Assembly: GCA_018698675.1 (NCBI GenBank)
Contig: JABIPA010000012.1
Span: 1 to 50,764 of the forward strand
DNA: 50,764 nt
Direction of reading: 5' to 3'
Origin: a bacterium
Lineage (GTDB): Bacteria; Margulisbacteria; Marinamargulisbacteria; JABIPA01
Below the pieces are notes generated by a model that saw nothing but the letters and a program-made list of their open reading frames with translations, was not told where the DNA came from and did not search any database. This document shows positions 44,044-50,764 of the stretch, piece after piece (within the stretch, counting starts at the first letter, position 1; each line of letters starts with the position of its first letter). A program made the translations under genes and the position numbers.

Positions 44044-45344
44044 ACGAATTCTCCTTTTAAAACATCTGGTGTTGCATCTGTTATTTTAACCATAACTAGA
44101 TCTCCTACCGAAATATCTTTATTAGAAGGTAAAATCACAACAGTGTTACCTTCATTTCTTGCTTGTATTTCATTTGGGTCTCTTCTAGATCCAATTTTTT
44201 CAACTAATATTTTTTGTTCTTTGCCAATTTTTTCTCGATTCTTTTCTAAGCGAATATCCCTTTGAAAAGCGTTCAATCGTATAATGCGATGCTTTTTTTG
44301 CTCTTCAGATACATCATCTTTAAATAAACGTTCGGCAGTTGTATTTGGCCGTTCTGAATATTTAAAAATAAAGGCTGTATCAAATTTAACCTTTTTTACA
44401 ACTTCTTCGGTTTCCATATATTCTTCATCTGTTTCAGTTGGGAATCCAAGAATTATGTCCGTTGATAAATGAACATCTGGCATAATATCTCGAATATGAT
44501 CAACGAGATCCAAAAACTCTTCTTTTGTATACGTTCTATTCATCTTCTTTAAAATACGAGAACTTCCTGCTTGAAGAGGCATATGGATTTGTTTACAAAT
44601 ATTGTCTCGCTCAGCCATAAGCTTCAAGAGATCCGTTGGGAAATCTTTAGGGTGAGGCGACGTAAAGAAAATTCGTTCAATTCCCTTAACTTGGCTTACC
44701 TTATCCATTAAATTTGTAAATGATGTGTCTTCGTGAGAATAGGAATTCACATTTTGACCAAGCAACGTGACTTGCTTGTACCCAGCAGCTACTAAACGTT
44801 CTACTTCTTCTACAATATTTTCAGGAGATCGGCTTCTCTCTCGACCTCTTGTATAAGGAACCACACAAAATGTGCAGTAGTTATTACAGCCACGCATAAT
44901 TGCGATCCATGCATTTGGTCCTGTTTGTCTCGTGGGATCAATGTCCGAATATGTTTCAAACTCACTTAAGGTAACATCGAAGGTTTTCTCTCCTCCTGAC
45001 GCTTCGTCAATTAGTCTGGGTAAATGTTTATAACTATCTGGGCCGGCAATAAAATCTATTTTCAAAGATTTATTGTCTAGTAAGTCTGTTTTAAAGTTAG
45101 TCGCCATACAACCCAAAATGCCTACAAGTACAGGATTTTCTCTACCACGACGTATCTCGTGAACCCGGTTATATATTTTTCTATTTGCGTTATCTCTTAC
45201 TGAACATGTATTTAGCATTATAATATCTGCAGACGTTTCGTCTTTAACGGTTTCATATCCATTTTTTGTCAAAATTGTTTGTACAAGTTCGGTGTCATAC
45301 ACATTCATCTGACATCCATACGTTTCAACAAATACTTTTTTCAT
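44040..45344 (-). CDS. miaB: tRNA-2-methylthio-N6-dimethylallyladenosine synthase
   Basis: A 434-residue radical SAM methylthiotransferase that adds the 2-methylthio group to i6A37 in tRNA. The N-terminal MTTase domain has Cys11, Cys47 and Cys79 for the auxiliary cluster (ETYGCQMNVYD; LNTCSVRDNA; GILGCMA). The radical SAM motif is RGCNNYCTFC (153, 157, 160) with VVPYTRGRERSR. A TRAM domain closes the protein (about 370-434). ETYGCQMNVYDTE and TRGRERSR are MiaB-type rather than MtaB or RimO. Overlaps both neighbours as ATGA. Confidence 0.94.
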   Translation of the reverse strand: MKKVFVETYGCQMNVYDTELVQTILTKNGYETVKDETSADIIMLNTCSVRDNANRKIYNRVHEIRRGRENPVLVGILGCMATNFKTDLLDNKSLKIDFIAGPDSYKHLPRLIDEASGGEKTFDVTLSEFETYSDIDPTRQTGPNAWIAIMRGCNNYCTFCVVPYTRGRERSRSPENIVEEVERLVAAGYKQVTLLGQNVNSYSHEDTSFTNLMDKVSQVKGIERIFFTSPHPKDFPTDLLKLMAERDNICKQIHMPLQAGSSRILKKMNRTYTKEEFLDLVDHIRDIMPDVHLSTDIILGFPTETDEEYMETEEVVKKVKFDTAFIFKYSERPNTTAERLFKDDVSEEQKKHRIIRLNAFQRDIRLEKNREKIGKEQKILVEKIGSRRDPNEIQARNEGNTVVILPSNKDISVGDLVMVKITDATPDVLKGEFV

Positions 45345-46855
45345 ACTAATTCACCTTCAACTTTTTCCATCTGTTCATTAATGCTCTGCAATCTTACCAT
45401 GACCATCTTATTTTTTAACTGTCCATCTTCGTTGTCTAAATCTGTTTCATTGGTTTTGAATCGGACTCGAATGTAGTTTTCAGTTAATCCTTCCCAATAG
45501 TCCTTTTTTTGTTGCTCCACTAAAACTTCTACTGTTTTACCTAAGAATCGGCTAAAATATTGCATTTTTTTTCTATGGCTCAGTTCACGTAACCGGAAAC
45601 TTCGTTCTTTAATTTTCGCACCATGAACTTGCCCATCCATTCTCTTTGAACGCGCAAACTTTCGTTCTGAATAACTAAAAACGTGAAAATAATTTAAAAC
45701 AGAATCTCTCAAATAGTTATAAGTGTTTTCAAATTCCTCTTCTGTTTCACCCGGAAAACCGACGATAACATCGGTGCCTAAACATGCGTCCGGATTACTT
45801 TTGTGAACAAACGATAAAAAGGATTCAAATTCAGCAAGAGTGTACTTTCGTTTCATTCCTTCTAATACAACATCCGATCCGCTTTGAAGTGGGATATGAA
45901 AATAATTACAAAGCTTTTTACTTGTTTTCATTAAATGAACAACGTCGTCATCTATTGTTGTTGGTTCGATACTTGAAATGCGGACTCGGTCTAATTTTTC
46001 GTAGGACTCAAGTCGATTTAGTACATCCAAAAACGTCTTATTTGAATCGGCATAGGTTCCCAAATTAATTCCCGTAATAATGATTTCTCTGTGGCCGGAC
46101 TCAACTAGCGACTCTACTTCTTTGAAAATATCTTCGTAGACTCGACTTCTTGCTGGCCCTCTTGCGAAGGGGATAACACAAAATGCGCAATAGAAATCGC
46201 ATCCGTCTTGGATTTTTATGTTGGCTCTTATATGCGAGGAGTCGATGCCTGGATTAGGAATGGTAAAGGGTTCTCTTGTAATTTTTGGGACGATTACTTG
46301 AGGTTTGCTATCTTTTTCATCGGTTTCAACTAATTCATCTTTTTTACCTGATTCAAATTCATTCATCGTCGCATTATCCATTTCGTTTGGAATATTTGAC
46401 GTCTCTTTCAAAGCCGCTATAACGTTTTCCTGATGCATAGAACGATGATGATCCTCTAAAATTTTCTTTAAATTCATTTTGCTGGCGTTTCCAACCACCC
46501 AATGAACATTTGGCCATTCTAAAAGTTTTTCTTTATGGACCTGCGCTTGGCAACCGATTAAGGCTATTTTCACCGATGGATTTAGTTTCATTAGCTTTTT
46601 GATTAGCTTTTTTGTATCAGTGTCCCCTCTTTCTGTTACCGTGCAAGTGTTTACCACAGTAATATCTGATGGGACTGTAACTGGAACTCTTAAAAACGTG
46701 GGATCCTCATTTTTGTTGTCTTCGGACAAGTTCTTATTGGATGAAAACTTGGCGTCTAAGATTGGTGTTTTAAACTGATTTTCAAGCACAGCAGTCTCAG
46801 ATTGGTTTAATCTGCAGCCTTGAGTATAGAAACTAATAGTTGTTTGTTTTTTCAT
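45341..46855 (-). CDS. mtaB: tRNA t6A37 methylthiotransferase MtaB-type, with an internal insertion
   Basis: A radical SAM methylthiotransferase related to MtaB, which converts t6A37 to ms2t6A37 in tRNA. From ATG 46855 the protein has 504 residues. MTTase cysteines are at 14 (FYTQGCRLNQSE), 71 and 102, and the radical SAM motif DGCDFYCAFC has cysteines 219, 223, 226. A charged segment of about 60 residues (about 138-195) lies between the two domains, and a shorter one (about 30-60) follows the first cysteine, making it longer than usual (430-450). ATG 46876 and TTG 46894 are other in-frame starts. First gene of a three-gene operon. Confidence 0.88.
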   Translation of the reverse strand: MKKQTTISFYTQGCRLNQSETAVLENQFKTPILDAKFSSNKNLSEDNKNEDPTFLRVPVTVPSDITVVNTCTVTERGDTDTKKLIKKLMKLNPSVKIALIGCQAQVHKEKLLEWPNVHWVVGNASKMNLKKILEDHHRSMHQENVIAALKETSNIPNEMDNATMNEFESGKKDELVETDEKDSKPQVIVPKITREPFTIPNPGIDSSHIRANIKIQDGCDFYCAFCVIPFARGPARSRVYEDIFKEVESLVESGHREIIITGINLGTYADSNKTFLDVLNRLESYEKLDRVRISSIEPTTIDDDVVHLMKTSKKLCNYFHIPLQSGSDVVLEGMKRKYTLAEFESFLSFVHKSNPDACLGTDVIVGFPGETEEEFENTYNYLRDSVLNYFHVFSYSERKFARSKRMDGQVHGAKIKERSFRLRELSHRKKMQYFSRFLGKTVEVLVEQQKKDYWEGLTENYIRVRFKTNETDLDNEDGQLKNKMVMVRLQSINEQMEKVEGELV

Positions 46856-46894
46856 GCTATCTATTTTTTCATTCATTTTACATAATTTTCCCAA

Positions 46895-47188
46895 AATTGT
46901 TTACCGAGGAGTAATTCAAATACGGGGACTAGAGAGAAAGCTCAAACGTTGTAACCGGGCAAGATGGAGAAAATGTCTCTGGGAAACGTAATATAGAGTC
47001 ATTCTACTAAGAACAAATCGTCTTCTAGATTGTCGATATGACTATTAAACAATTCTTGTTATTCTTCTCTTTCGAGAACGTGACTATTATATACCCAACG
47101 TAGAACGGCTTCTTTTGTCATGTTTTTTTCAGAATTGGAATTTATTTTTCTAAGACGCTTATTATTTTATTCATTACGATTGTCACTT
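46895..47188. other. Intergenic stretch without a clear gene
   Basis: About 290 bases between the DsbD-like gene and mtaB, both on the minus strand. I see no coding frame. It has a short hairpin with a GAAA tetraloop on the minus strand (47065-47078) and a direct repeat TGACTATTA at 47039-47047 and 47081-47089, 42 bp apart. The lower half (46910-46985) is richer in G than its surroundings and might form RNA structure; no riboswitch class could be matched. Confidence 0.4.
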
Positions 47189-47884
47189 TTAAAACCCACC
47201 AGAAGTTAATAAAAACCACTCACCTATTCCTAAACATAAAATGAACAAAGCCCATTCAATTTTTCTTAGCCATGGACCAGATTTTGGAATTTTTTTCTTG
47301 AATTCTGCACCAAACAATGCGACTAATAAAAGTATAGAAAAGAATCCCCACGAATAAACCCACAACATTAGCGAACCGATTAGCAAACTAGATTGAGAGG
47401 AAAACGCTAACACGATCGCTAATACAGGCATTGTGCAAGGAGATAAGGTAAATCCGGTAAGAAACCCAAACAAAACAAGAGACGATTTTGACTGAAGTTT
47501 CATATTATTTAGATATACTTGAGGGATCCTAATCCAACCCATGGTATTAAACGCTATTACAAAAAATAGGTTTGCTATCGCAATTTTAATCCAAATATTA
47601 TGTAAAAACGATCCAAATATTCCTTTTGTAAGTACCGCTATCATTCCTAATAACACATATGAAAAAGAGAGCCCTAGGCCGTATAGTAAAACTTTGGTCA
47701 TCACTTCTTTTTGGGTTTGGGACTTACCTCCAGTAGTAGAGATAATCGAAAACACAACCGGAATCATTGGAAAAATACAAGGTGTGAATGATGTAACGAC
47801 CCCTCCTAAAAATATGAGGCTTAAACTTAATAAAATATTTATAGAACTACCTGAAGTCAAACCTATCTGTAATTGTTCGATCAT
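47189..47884 (-). CDS. DsbD/CcdA-type thiol-disulfide membrane transporter
   Basis: A 231-residue inner-membrane protein with six or more helices that carries reducing power across the membrane. The paired membrane cysteines are in TSFTPCIFPMIPVVFS (Cys36) and TLSPCTMPVLAIVLA (Cys150), typical of the DsbD transmembrane domain; there are no periplasmic alpha or gamma domains, as in CcdA/ScsB-like short forms. A strong AGGAGG lies before the ATG, nine bases after the DUF3570 gene. It would reduce the TlpA-like thioredoxin encoded at the head of the same operon. Confidence 0.87.
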   Translation of the reverse strand: MIEQLQIGLTSGSSINILLSLSLIFLGGVVTSFTPCIFPMIPVVFSIISTTGGKSQTQKEVMTKVLLYGLGLSFSYVLLGMIAVLTKGIFGSFLHNIWIKIAIANLFFVIAFNTMGWIRIPQVYLNNMKLQSKSSLVLFGFLTGFTLSPCTMPVLAIVLAFSSQSSLLIGSLMLWVYSWGFFSILLLVALFGAEFKKKIPKSGPWLRKIEWALFILCLGIGEWFLLTSGGF

Positions 47885-47893
47885 AATTTCCTC

Positions 47894-49093
47894 CTAAAAT
47901 AAATGTGTAAAACCAAGTGACACTGTTCCAAAACTAAGCCCCTTATCTGTTTGATACAAATCTGCCGATACGTTGGCGCTTCCCCAACTACCTATATCAA
48001 ATGTCAGAGCTCCACCTATCATATAAGCAGTAAATTCAGATAGACTACGATGATTTGAAAAAAAGCCTGAAGGTAAAGAATTAAATGATTGACCATAAAA
48101 ATCGGCACTAGTTTGATGATAATAGCGATACCTAATCTCACCAATAATGGCATCACTAAGATACGTTAATAGGGTTAGGTCTCCACTTAGCCCAATCATT
48201 CCATAACTATCTTTTGCATACCTTGCTCTAATGTGGCCAGCTGAGTTTTTTAACAACCATTGGCTATATATAGCTGTTAAAGCAACCCCCGTTCTTTCAT
48301 TTGGTAACACCTCTAAAGCGTCTCCAGAAAGTGTTCCGTTTTCAATAGGAACTCGTTGATAACCCGTACTTAGGTACCCTGTTTGATTGTAGGCTTCGGC
48401 CAATACTTTTATTCTGCTTTTGTTTGATATGATTCTTTCTATACTCAAAATGGACGTCATTTGATTGCTATTTAGACTCTCCCCTTGAGGAGGGAGTAGA
48501 TCTAAATTTGTTGTAGGTATATGAGGGGTATTCGTATTTTGAGTGTAATAAGCACCTAGTCCAAATGTTGTTAAATTATCCAGAATTGGCATTGAAATCG
48601 TTTGTCCTAAAGTATAAGACACATAATCTGATTTAGAGCTTCCTTGTATGGATGTCACTCCAGATATTTCATTTGTATAGTTATGTTCCATAGAAATACT
48701 TGCAGAATGCCTAAGTTTTGCTAATGCCTGTGATGTATTTTCATTATTTTCGTCATGATCGTCATCGTGTTCTTCATTCTCGTCCTCATCGTCATCTCTT
48801 ATTTGTAATGTAGCTTCTTGTATCGTGCTAGACCTTAATGAAGCACTTTGTACAGACGGAGTCGTTTCTGAAATGGCATTGAAACTTGCAGATGTTACAG
48901 AGTCAATTCCGTATTGTATTGACAAATTCGTACTATCTGAAAGGTCCTTTTTATATAGCACAAACCCTTCCCAAATCGAAATATCGTCAGAGTCAGAATA
49001 CCCCATCGAATGTACGGAAAGAGATTGTTCTCCCAAAACCTCAGCATAATCAAAAATAAAGGCTAGAGTAAAAAGTAATAGAATTAATTGCAT
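47894..49093 (-). CDS. DUF3570 family outer-membrane beta-barrel protein
   Basis: About 399 residues. The N-terminal signal peptide is MQLILLLFTLAFIFDYAEVLG. The rest is dominated by alternating amphipathic strands ending in a C-terminal aromatic (GFTHLF), as in outer-membrane barrels, and matches the DUF3570 pattern (SISMEHNYTNEISGVTS; RARYAKDSYGMIG). A strongly acidic, His-containing loop (DDDEDENEEHDDDHDE, about 100-117) could bind metal. Two ATGs exist (49099, 49093); the SD at 49103-49107 is nine bases from the second, which I choose. It follows the DUF4266 gene, its usual partner. Confidence 0.78.
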   Translation of the reverse strand: MQLILLLFTLAFIFDYAEVLGEQSLSVHSMGYSDSDDISIWEGFVLYKKDLSDSTNLSIQYGIDSVTSASFNAISETTPSVQSASLRSSTIQEATLQIRDDDEDENEEHDDDHDENNENTSQALAKLRHSASISMEHNYTNEISGVTSIQGSSKSDYVSYTLGQTISMPILDNLTTFGLGAYYTQNTNTPHIPTTNLDLLPPQGESLNSNQMTSILSIERIISNKSRIKVLAEAYNQTGYLSTGYQRVPIENGTLSGDALEVLPNERTGVALTAIYSQWLLKNSAGHIRARYAKDSYGMIGLSGDLTLLTYLSDAIIGEIRYRYYHQTSADFYGQSFNSLPSGFFSNHRSLSEFTAYMIGGALTFDIGSWGSANVSADLYQTDKGLSFGTVSLGFTHLF

Positions 49094-49338
49094 CCACATG
49101 CCCCTCCAGAACTATCGTAACCGCCCTTTGTCCCTTCTCTGACCGAAAAAATATGTTGATCCATTTTAGTTCTAAGCCTATTGCTTTCAAATTGCATTAT
49201 AGGATCATTTAAAAATCCCTTATCATAAAAACTTATATGTGATTTTCCTGTATGATTTTTTAGATTTGTTAATCCGTCCGCGATAGCCGTGACACAAAAT
49301 AAACCAGATATAAATAGTGAGATATAAATAGTTTTCAT
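49084..49338 (-). CDS. DUF4266 small secreted protein with Cys-Gly-Cys tail
   Basis: 84 residues. Signal peptide at about 1-20 (FISGLFCVTAIADG). The mature peptide of about 60 residues contains DPIMQFESNRLRTKMDQHIFSVREGTKGG and ends in GGACGCN. The middle DPI..F...R...DQHIF and the CGCN tail are the DUF4266 hallmark. Family members are encoded with DUF3570, ApbE and thioredoxin proteins. The terminal Cys-Gly-Cys may be a metal- or flavin-related site; this is inference. AAGGAG lies before the ATG, and 13 bases separate it from apbE. Confidence 0.8.
   Translation of the reverse strand: MKTIYISLFISGLFCVTAIADGLTNLKNHTGKSHISFYDKGFLNDPIMQFESNRLRTKMDQHIFSVREGTKGGYDSSGGACGCN
49101..49107 (-). promoter_or_regulatory. 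Shine-Dalgarno of the DUF3570 gene inside the DUF4266 tail
   Basis: GGAGGGG on the minus strand is formed by the Gly-Gly codons of the Cys/Gly-rich tail (SGGACGCN) of the preceding gene. It is well spaced for ATG 49093 and too close for ATG 49099, so it decides the start and couples the two genes. Confidence 0.6.
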
Positions 49339-49351
49339 ATGGTTTCTCCTT

Positions 49352-50185
49352 TTAATAAATTCGTTCTACTCTTTTTGTTTGGTCGTCCACACCGATTCCT
49401 TTTAGATTGTTTCCAAGTACCAACGATGTCCCCATAACAATGCACTTTGCGTAAACTTCAGAAACGGCCGCGCTATATCCTTGGATTGTTACTTGTGAAT
49501 ATGGCGTTTGTTTCATATAAGACTTTGTCTTTATGTTATAAAAATGTGTGTGGGTAGAGTTTCCACTCTTTTGGGGACGTGCATAGATTCCTGAACTAAC
49601 GACGGCAGCCTCTTTGATGTTCAAGCAGGCAAATGTATCTCCATTTATGTATGGATTTTTGAGACCTATTTTCCATGGTAGATCTTGGCTTGTAGCTCTT
49701 AGATCTCCGCCCGCATTTACCAAAATATTTTTAGACCCAGAGGCTTTAATGAACTCAAACACCTCATCAACAATAAATCCCTTTCCGATTCCGCCTAGAT
49801 TTATCAATGTATCCTTTTTTAGATGAACAAAATAACCATTCTTGCTTGATTTGAGCTTATACCCGTGAATCCCATCCGGCTTTTTCTCTCTTCCTTCAAA
49901 ATCAACAGTAAATACTCCACTCGTTTCTTTATTCATTTTTAAAGACAAGTCGAGCACTCTGTACATGACCGAAGAAATTTTTACCCATTCATTTTTTATG
50001 CCATTATTTAATAAAAACAGCTCACTATTTGAATCAAACCTATTTAATCTATTTACTATGGATCTCATCTTTTCAAATGCTTTCTTAGCAACCTTGGGGA
50101 TATGAGATGCAACGATTTCTACATGGGTTGTCATTAATATTCCGGTCGCACAATAATCTTCGTGAAAATGATGTTCAACTATCAT
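49352..50185 (-). CDS. apbE: FAD:protein FMN transferase ApbE
   Basis: About 277 residues. ApbE enzymes attach FMN covalently to Ser/Thr of exported redox proteins using FAD and Mg2+. Seen here: GILMTTHVEIVAS (family MGTxxxI), FDSNSELFLLN, DTLINLGGIGKGFIVDEV and NILVNAGGDLRA (FAD-binding), then VVSSGIYARPQ. No signal peptide or lipobox is visible with either start, although the reaction normally takes place outside the cytoplasm. The frame extends to 50218, but ATG 50185 reduces the overlap with the thioredoxin gene to 11 bases and is preferred. The product probably acts on a partner of this operon. Confidence 0.88.
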   Translation of the reverse strand: MIVEHHFHEDYCATGILMTTHVEIVASHIPKVAKKAFEKMRSIVNRLNRFDSNSELFLLNNGIKNEWVKISSVMYRVLDLSLKMNKETSGVFTVDFEGREKKPDGIHGYKLKSSKNGYFVHLKKDTLINLGGIGKGFIVDEVFEFIKASGSKNILVNAGGDLRATSQDLPWKIGLKNPYINGDTFACLNIKEAAVVSSGIYARPQKSGNSTHTHFYNIKTKSYMKQTPYSQVTIQGYSAAVSEVYAKCIVMGTSLVLGNNLKGIGVDDQTKRVERIY

Positions 50186-50681
50186 AGCGAAGTTCGTTCC
50201 AGTCTTTAGGTAAGTCATTACCCTGATAAATAAGTGTCTTCTCTTTATTAAACAACAGTACTGTTGGAGTCCCTATAATATTTAAATCTTTGGTGAACTT
50301 TAGATCTGAGTCAATTAAGACAGGTAGGCTTAGTTTTCTCTTTTTGATATATTTTCTAACCGAACGTTCTCGTTCTCCTGCATTAATAGCCACTATAGAA
50401 ATGGGATTTTTTTCGTTTTTACCAGATTGATAATCAACTTCCAAATATTTTAATTCTTTCTTACATAATTTACACCATGTCGTGAACACAGATATTAGTA
50501 ATGGATAGCTAAATTCACTTGACTTAATCGTGTCACCACTAGGGGTCTTAAATGAATAATTGTCCAACCCGTCTCCTATTTTTAATCTAGATACATTAAT
50601 GACCCCCTCTGCATAAATTGATGATTGACCCAGTAAGATAATGCCCAATAAAATAAGACCGATACATGTAAATCGCTTCAT
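50175..50681 (-). CDS. Periplasmic TlpA-like thioredoxin
   Basis: 168 residues. Signal peptide about 1-24 (IGLILLGIILLGQSSIYA). A thioredoxin-fold domain of the TlpA/ResA group follows, with redox motif WCKLC (Cys70, Cys73) and cis-proline loop GTPTVLLF near 147. It probably reduces disulfides or delivers electrons in the periplasm and would be recharged by the DsbD/CcdA-type protein at the end of the operon. First gene of the five-gene set, with a strong AAGGAG before the ATG. The 83 bases upstream contain an AT-rich promoter region with a TATAAA-like box near 50706. Confidence 0.9.
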   Translation of the reverse strand: MKRFTCIGLILLGIILLGQSSIYAEGVINVSRLKIGDGLDNYSFKTPSGDTIKSSEFSYPLLISVFTTWCKLCKKELKYLEVDYQSGKNEKNPISIVAINAGERERSVRKYIKKRKLSLPVLIDSDLKFTKDLNIIGTPTVLLFNKEKTLIYQGNDLPKDWNELRYDS

Positions 50682-50764
50682 AATAATTCTCCTTTCTTAA
50701 GCAATTTTATAACTTTTATTTTATTGGATATCTTTGATCTCTATTATTGGTAAAAACACATAAC

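Noticed and set aside
46910-46985. Riboswitch-like G-rich stretch upstream of mtaB (ACCGGGCAAG...CTCTGGGAAAC)
   Set aside because: Compared with remembered ZTP, SAM, glycine, c-di-GMP and fluoride consensus sequences; none fits, and most of the G-rich bases are on the strand opposite to mtaB transcription.

Overview
The window is AT-rich bacterial DNA using the standard bacterial code, with TGA serving as a stop in several ATGA gene overlaps. It carries a single tRNA gene (tRNA-Cys) and no rRNA. The organism looks diderm: there is a predicted outer-membrane beta-barrel (DUF3570 type) and periplasmic thiol-redox proteins. The metabolism is heterotrophic or fermentative to facultative: acetyl-CoA synthetase, a two-subunit 2-oxoacid:ferredoxin oxidoreductase, fumarase and biotin synthesis. 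The gene mix would suit an uncultured low-GC lineage such as Margulisbacteria, but that placement is a guess and cannot be verified from the sequence alone.

Layout. 1-4.9 kb: 3' end of acs, a histidine-phosphatase-like gene, a TauE exporter coupled to an M20 dipeptidase, and a GlmM-type mutase. 4.9-7.4 kb (+): plsC, crcB and a membrane histidine kinase. 7.6-14.5 kb (-): korA-korB, aroK, glmS and recN. 14.6-18.4 kb: an unknown beta-propeller protein, a 50-bp tandem repeat, a large hairpin, then a minus-strand unit of two small unknowns, tlyA and a membrane-anchored methyltransferase. 18.5-25.4 kb: an NHLRC2-like secreted propeller, a double-receiver response regulator, fumC, a catalytically degenerate ABC-ATPase homologue, and purB.

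25.5-31.36 kb is the accessory part. It holds a 2-oxoglutarate/Fe(II) dioxygenase-like protein, a 783-residue protein with two copies of an IQ-like helix plus RING/U-box-like finger, and a new three-copy repeat protein broken by an in-frame TGA. A 113-bp palindromic element and tRNA-Cys follow. A tRNA-flanked block of eukaryote-like proteins is the best candidate here for an undescribed effector or host-interaction system.

31.5-47 kb: a SpoIIE phosphatase followed by a cysteine-less FdhD homologue, a DUF6580-like membrane protein, unknown genes leading to an SPL-family radical SAM enzyme, a Na/Pi cotransporter, bioA with a twin operator, an aldo/keto reductase, and the tightly coupled mtaB-miaB-mrp operon ended by a strong terminator. 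47.2-50.7 kb is a five-gene operon (TlpA-like thioredoxin, ApbE flavin transferase, DUF4266 peptide, DUF3570 porin-like protein, DsbD/CcdA membrane protein). It resembles the extracytosolic flavinylation clusters found in diverse bacteria.
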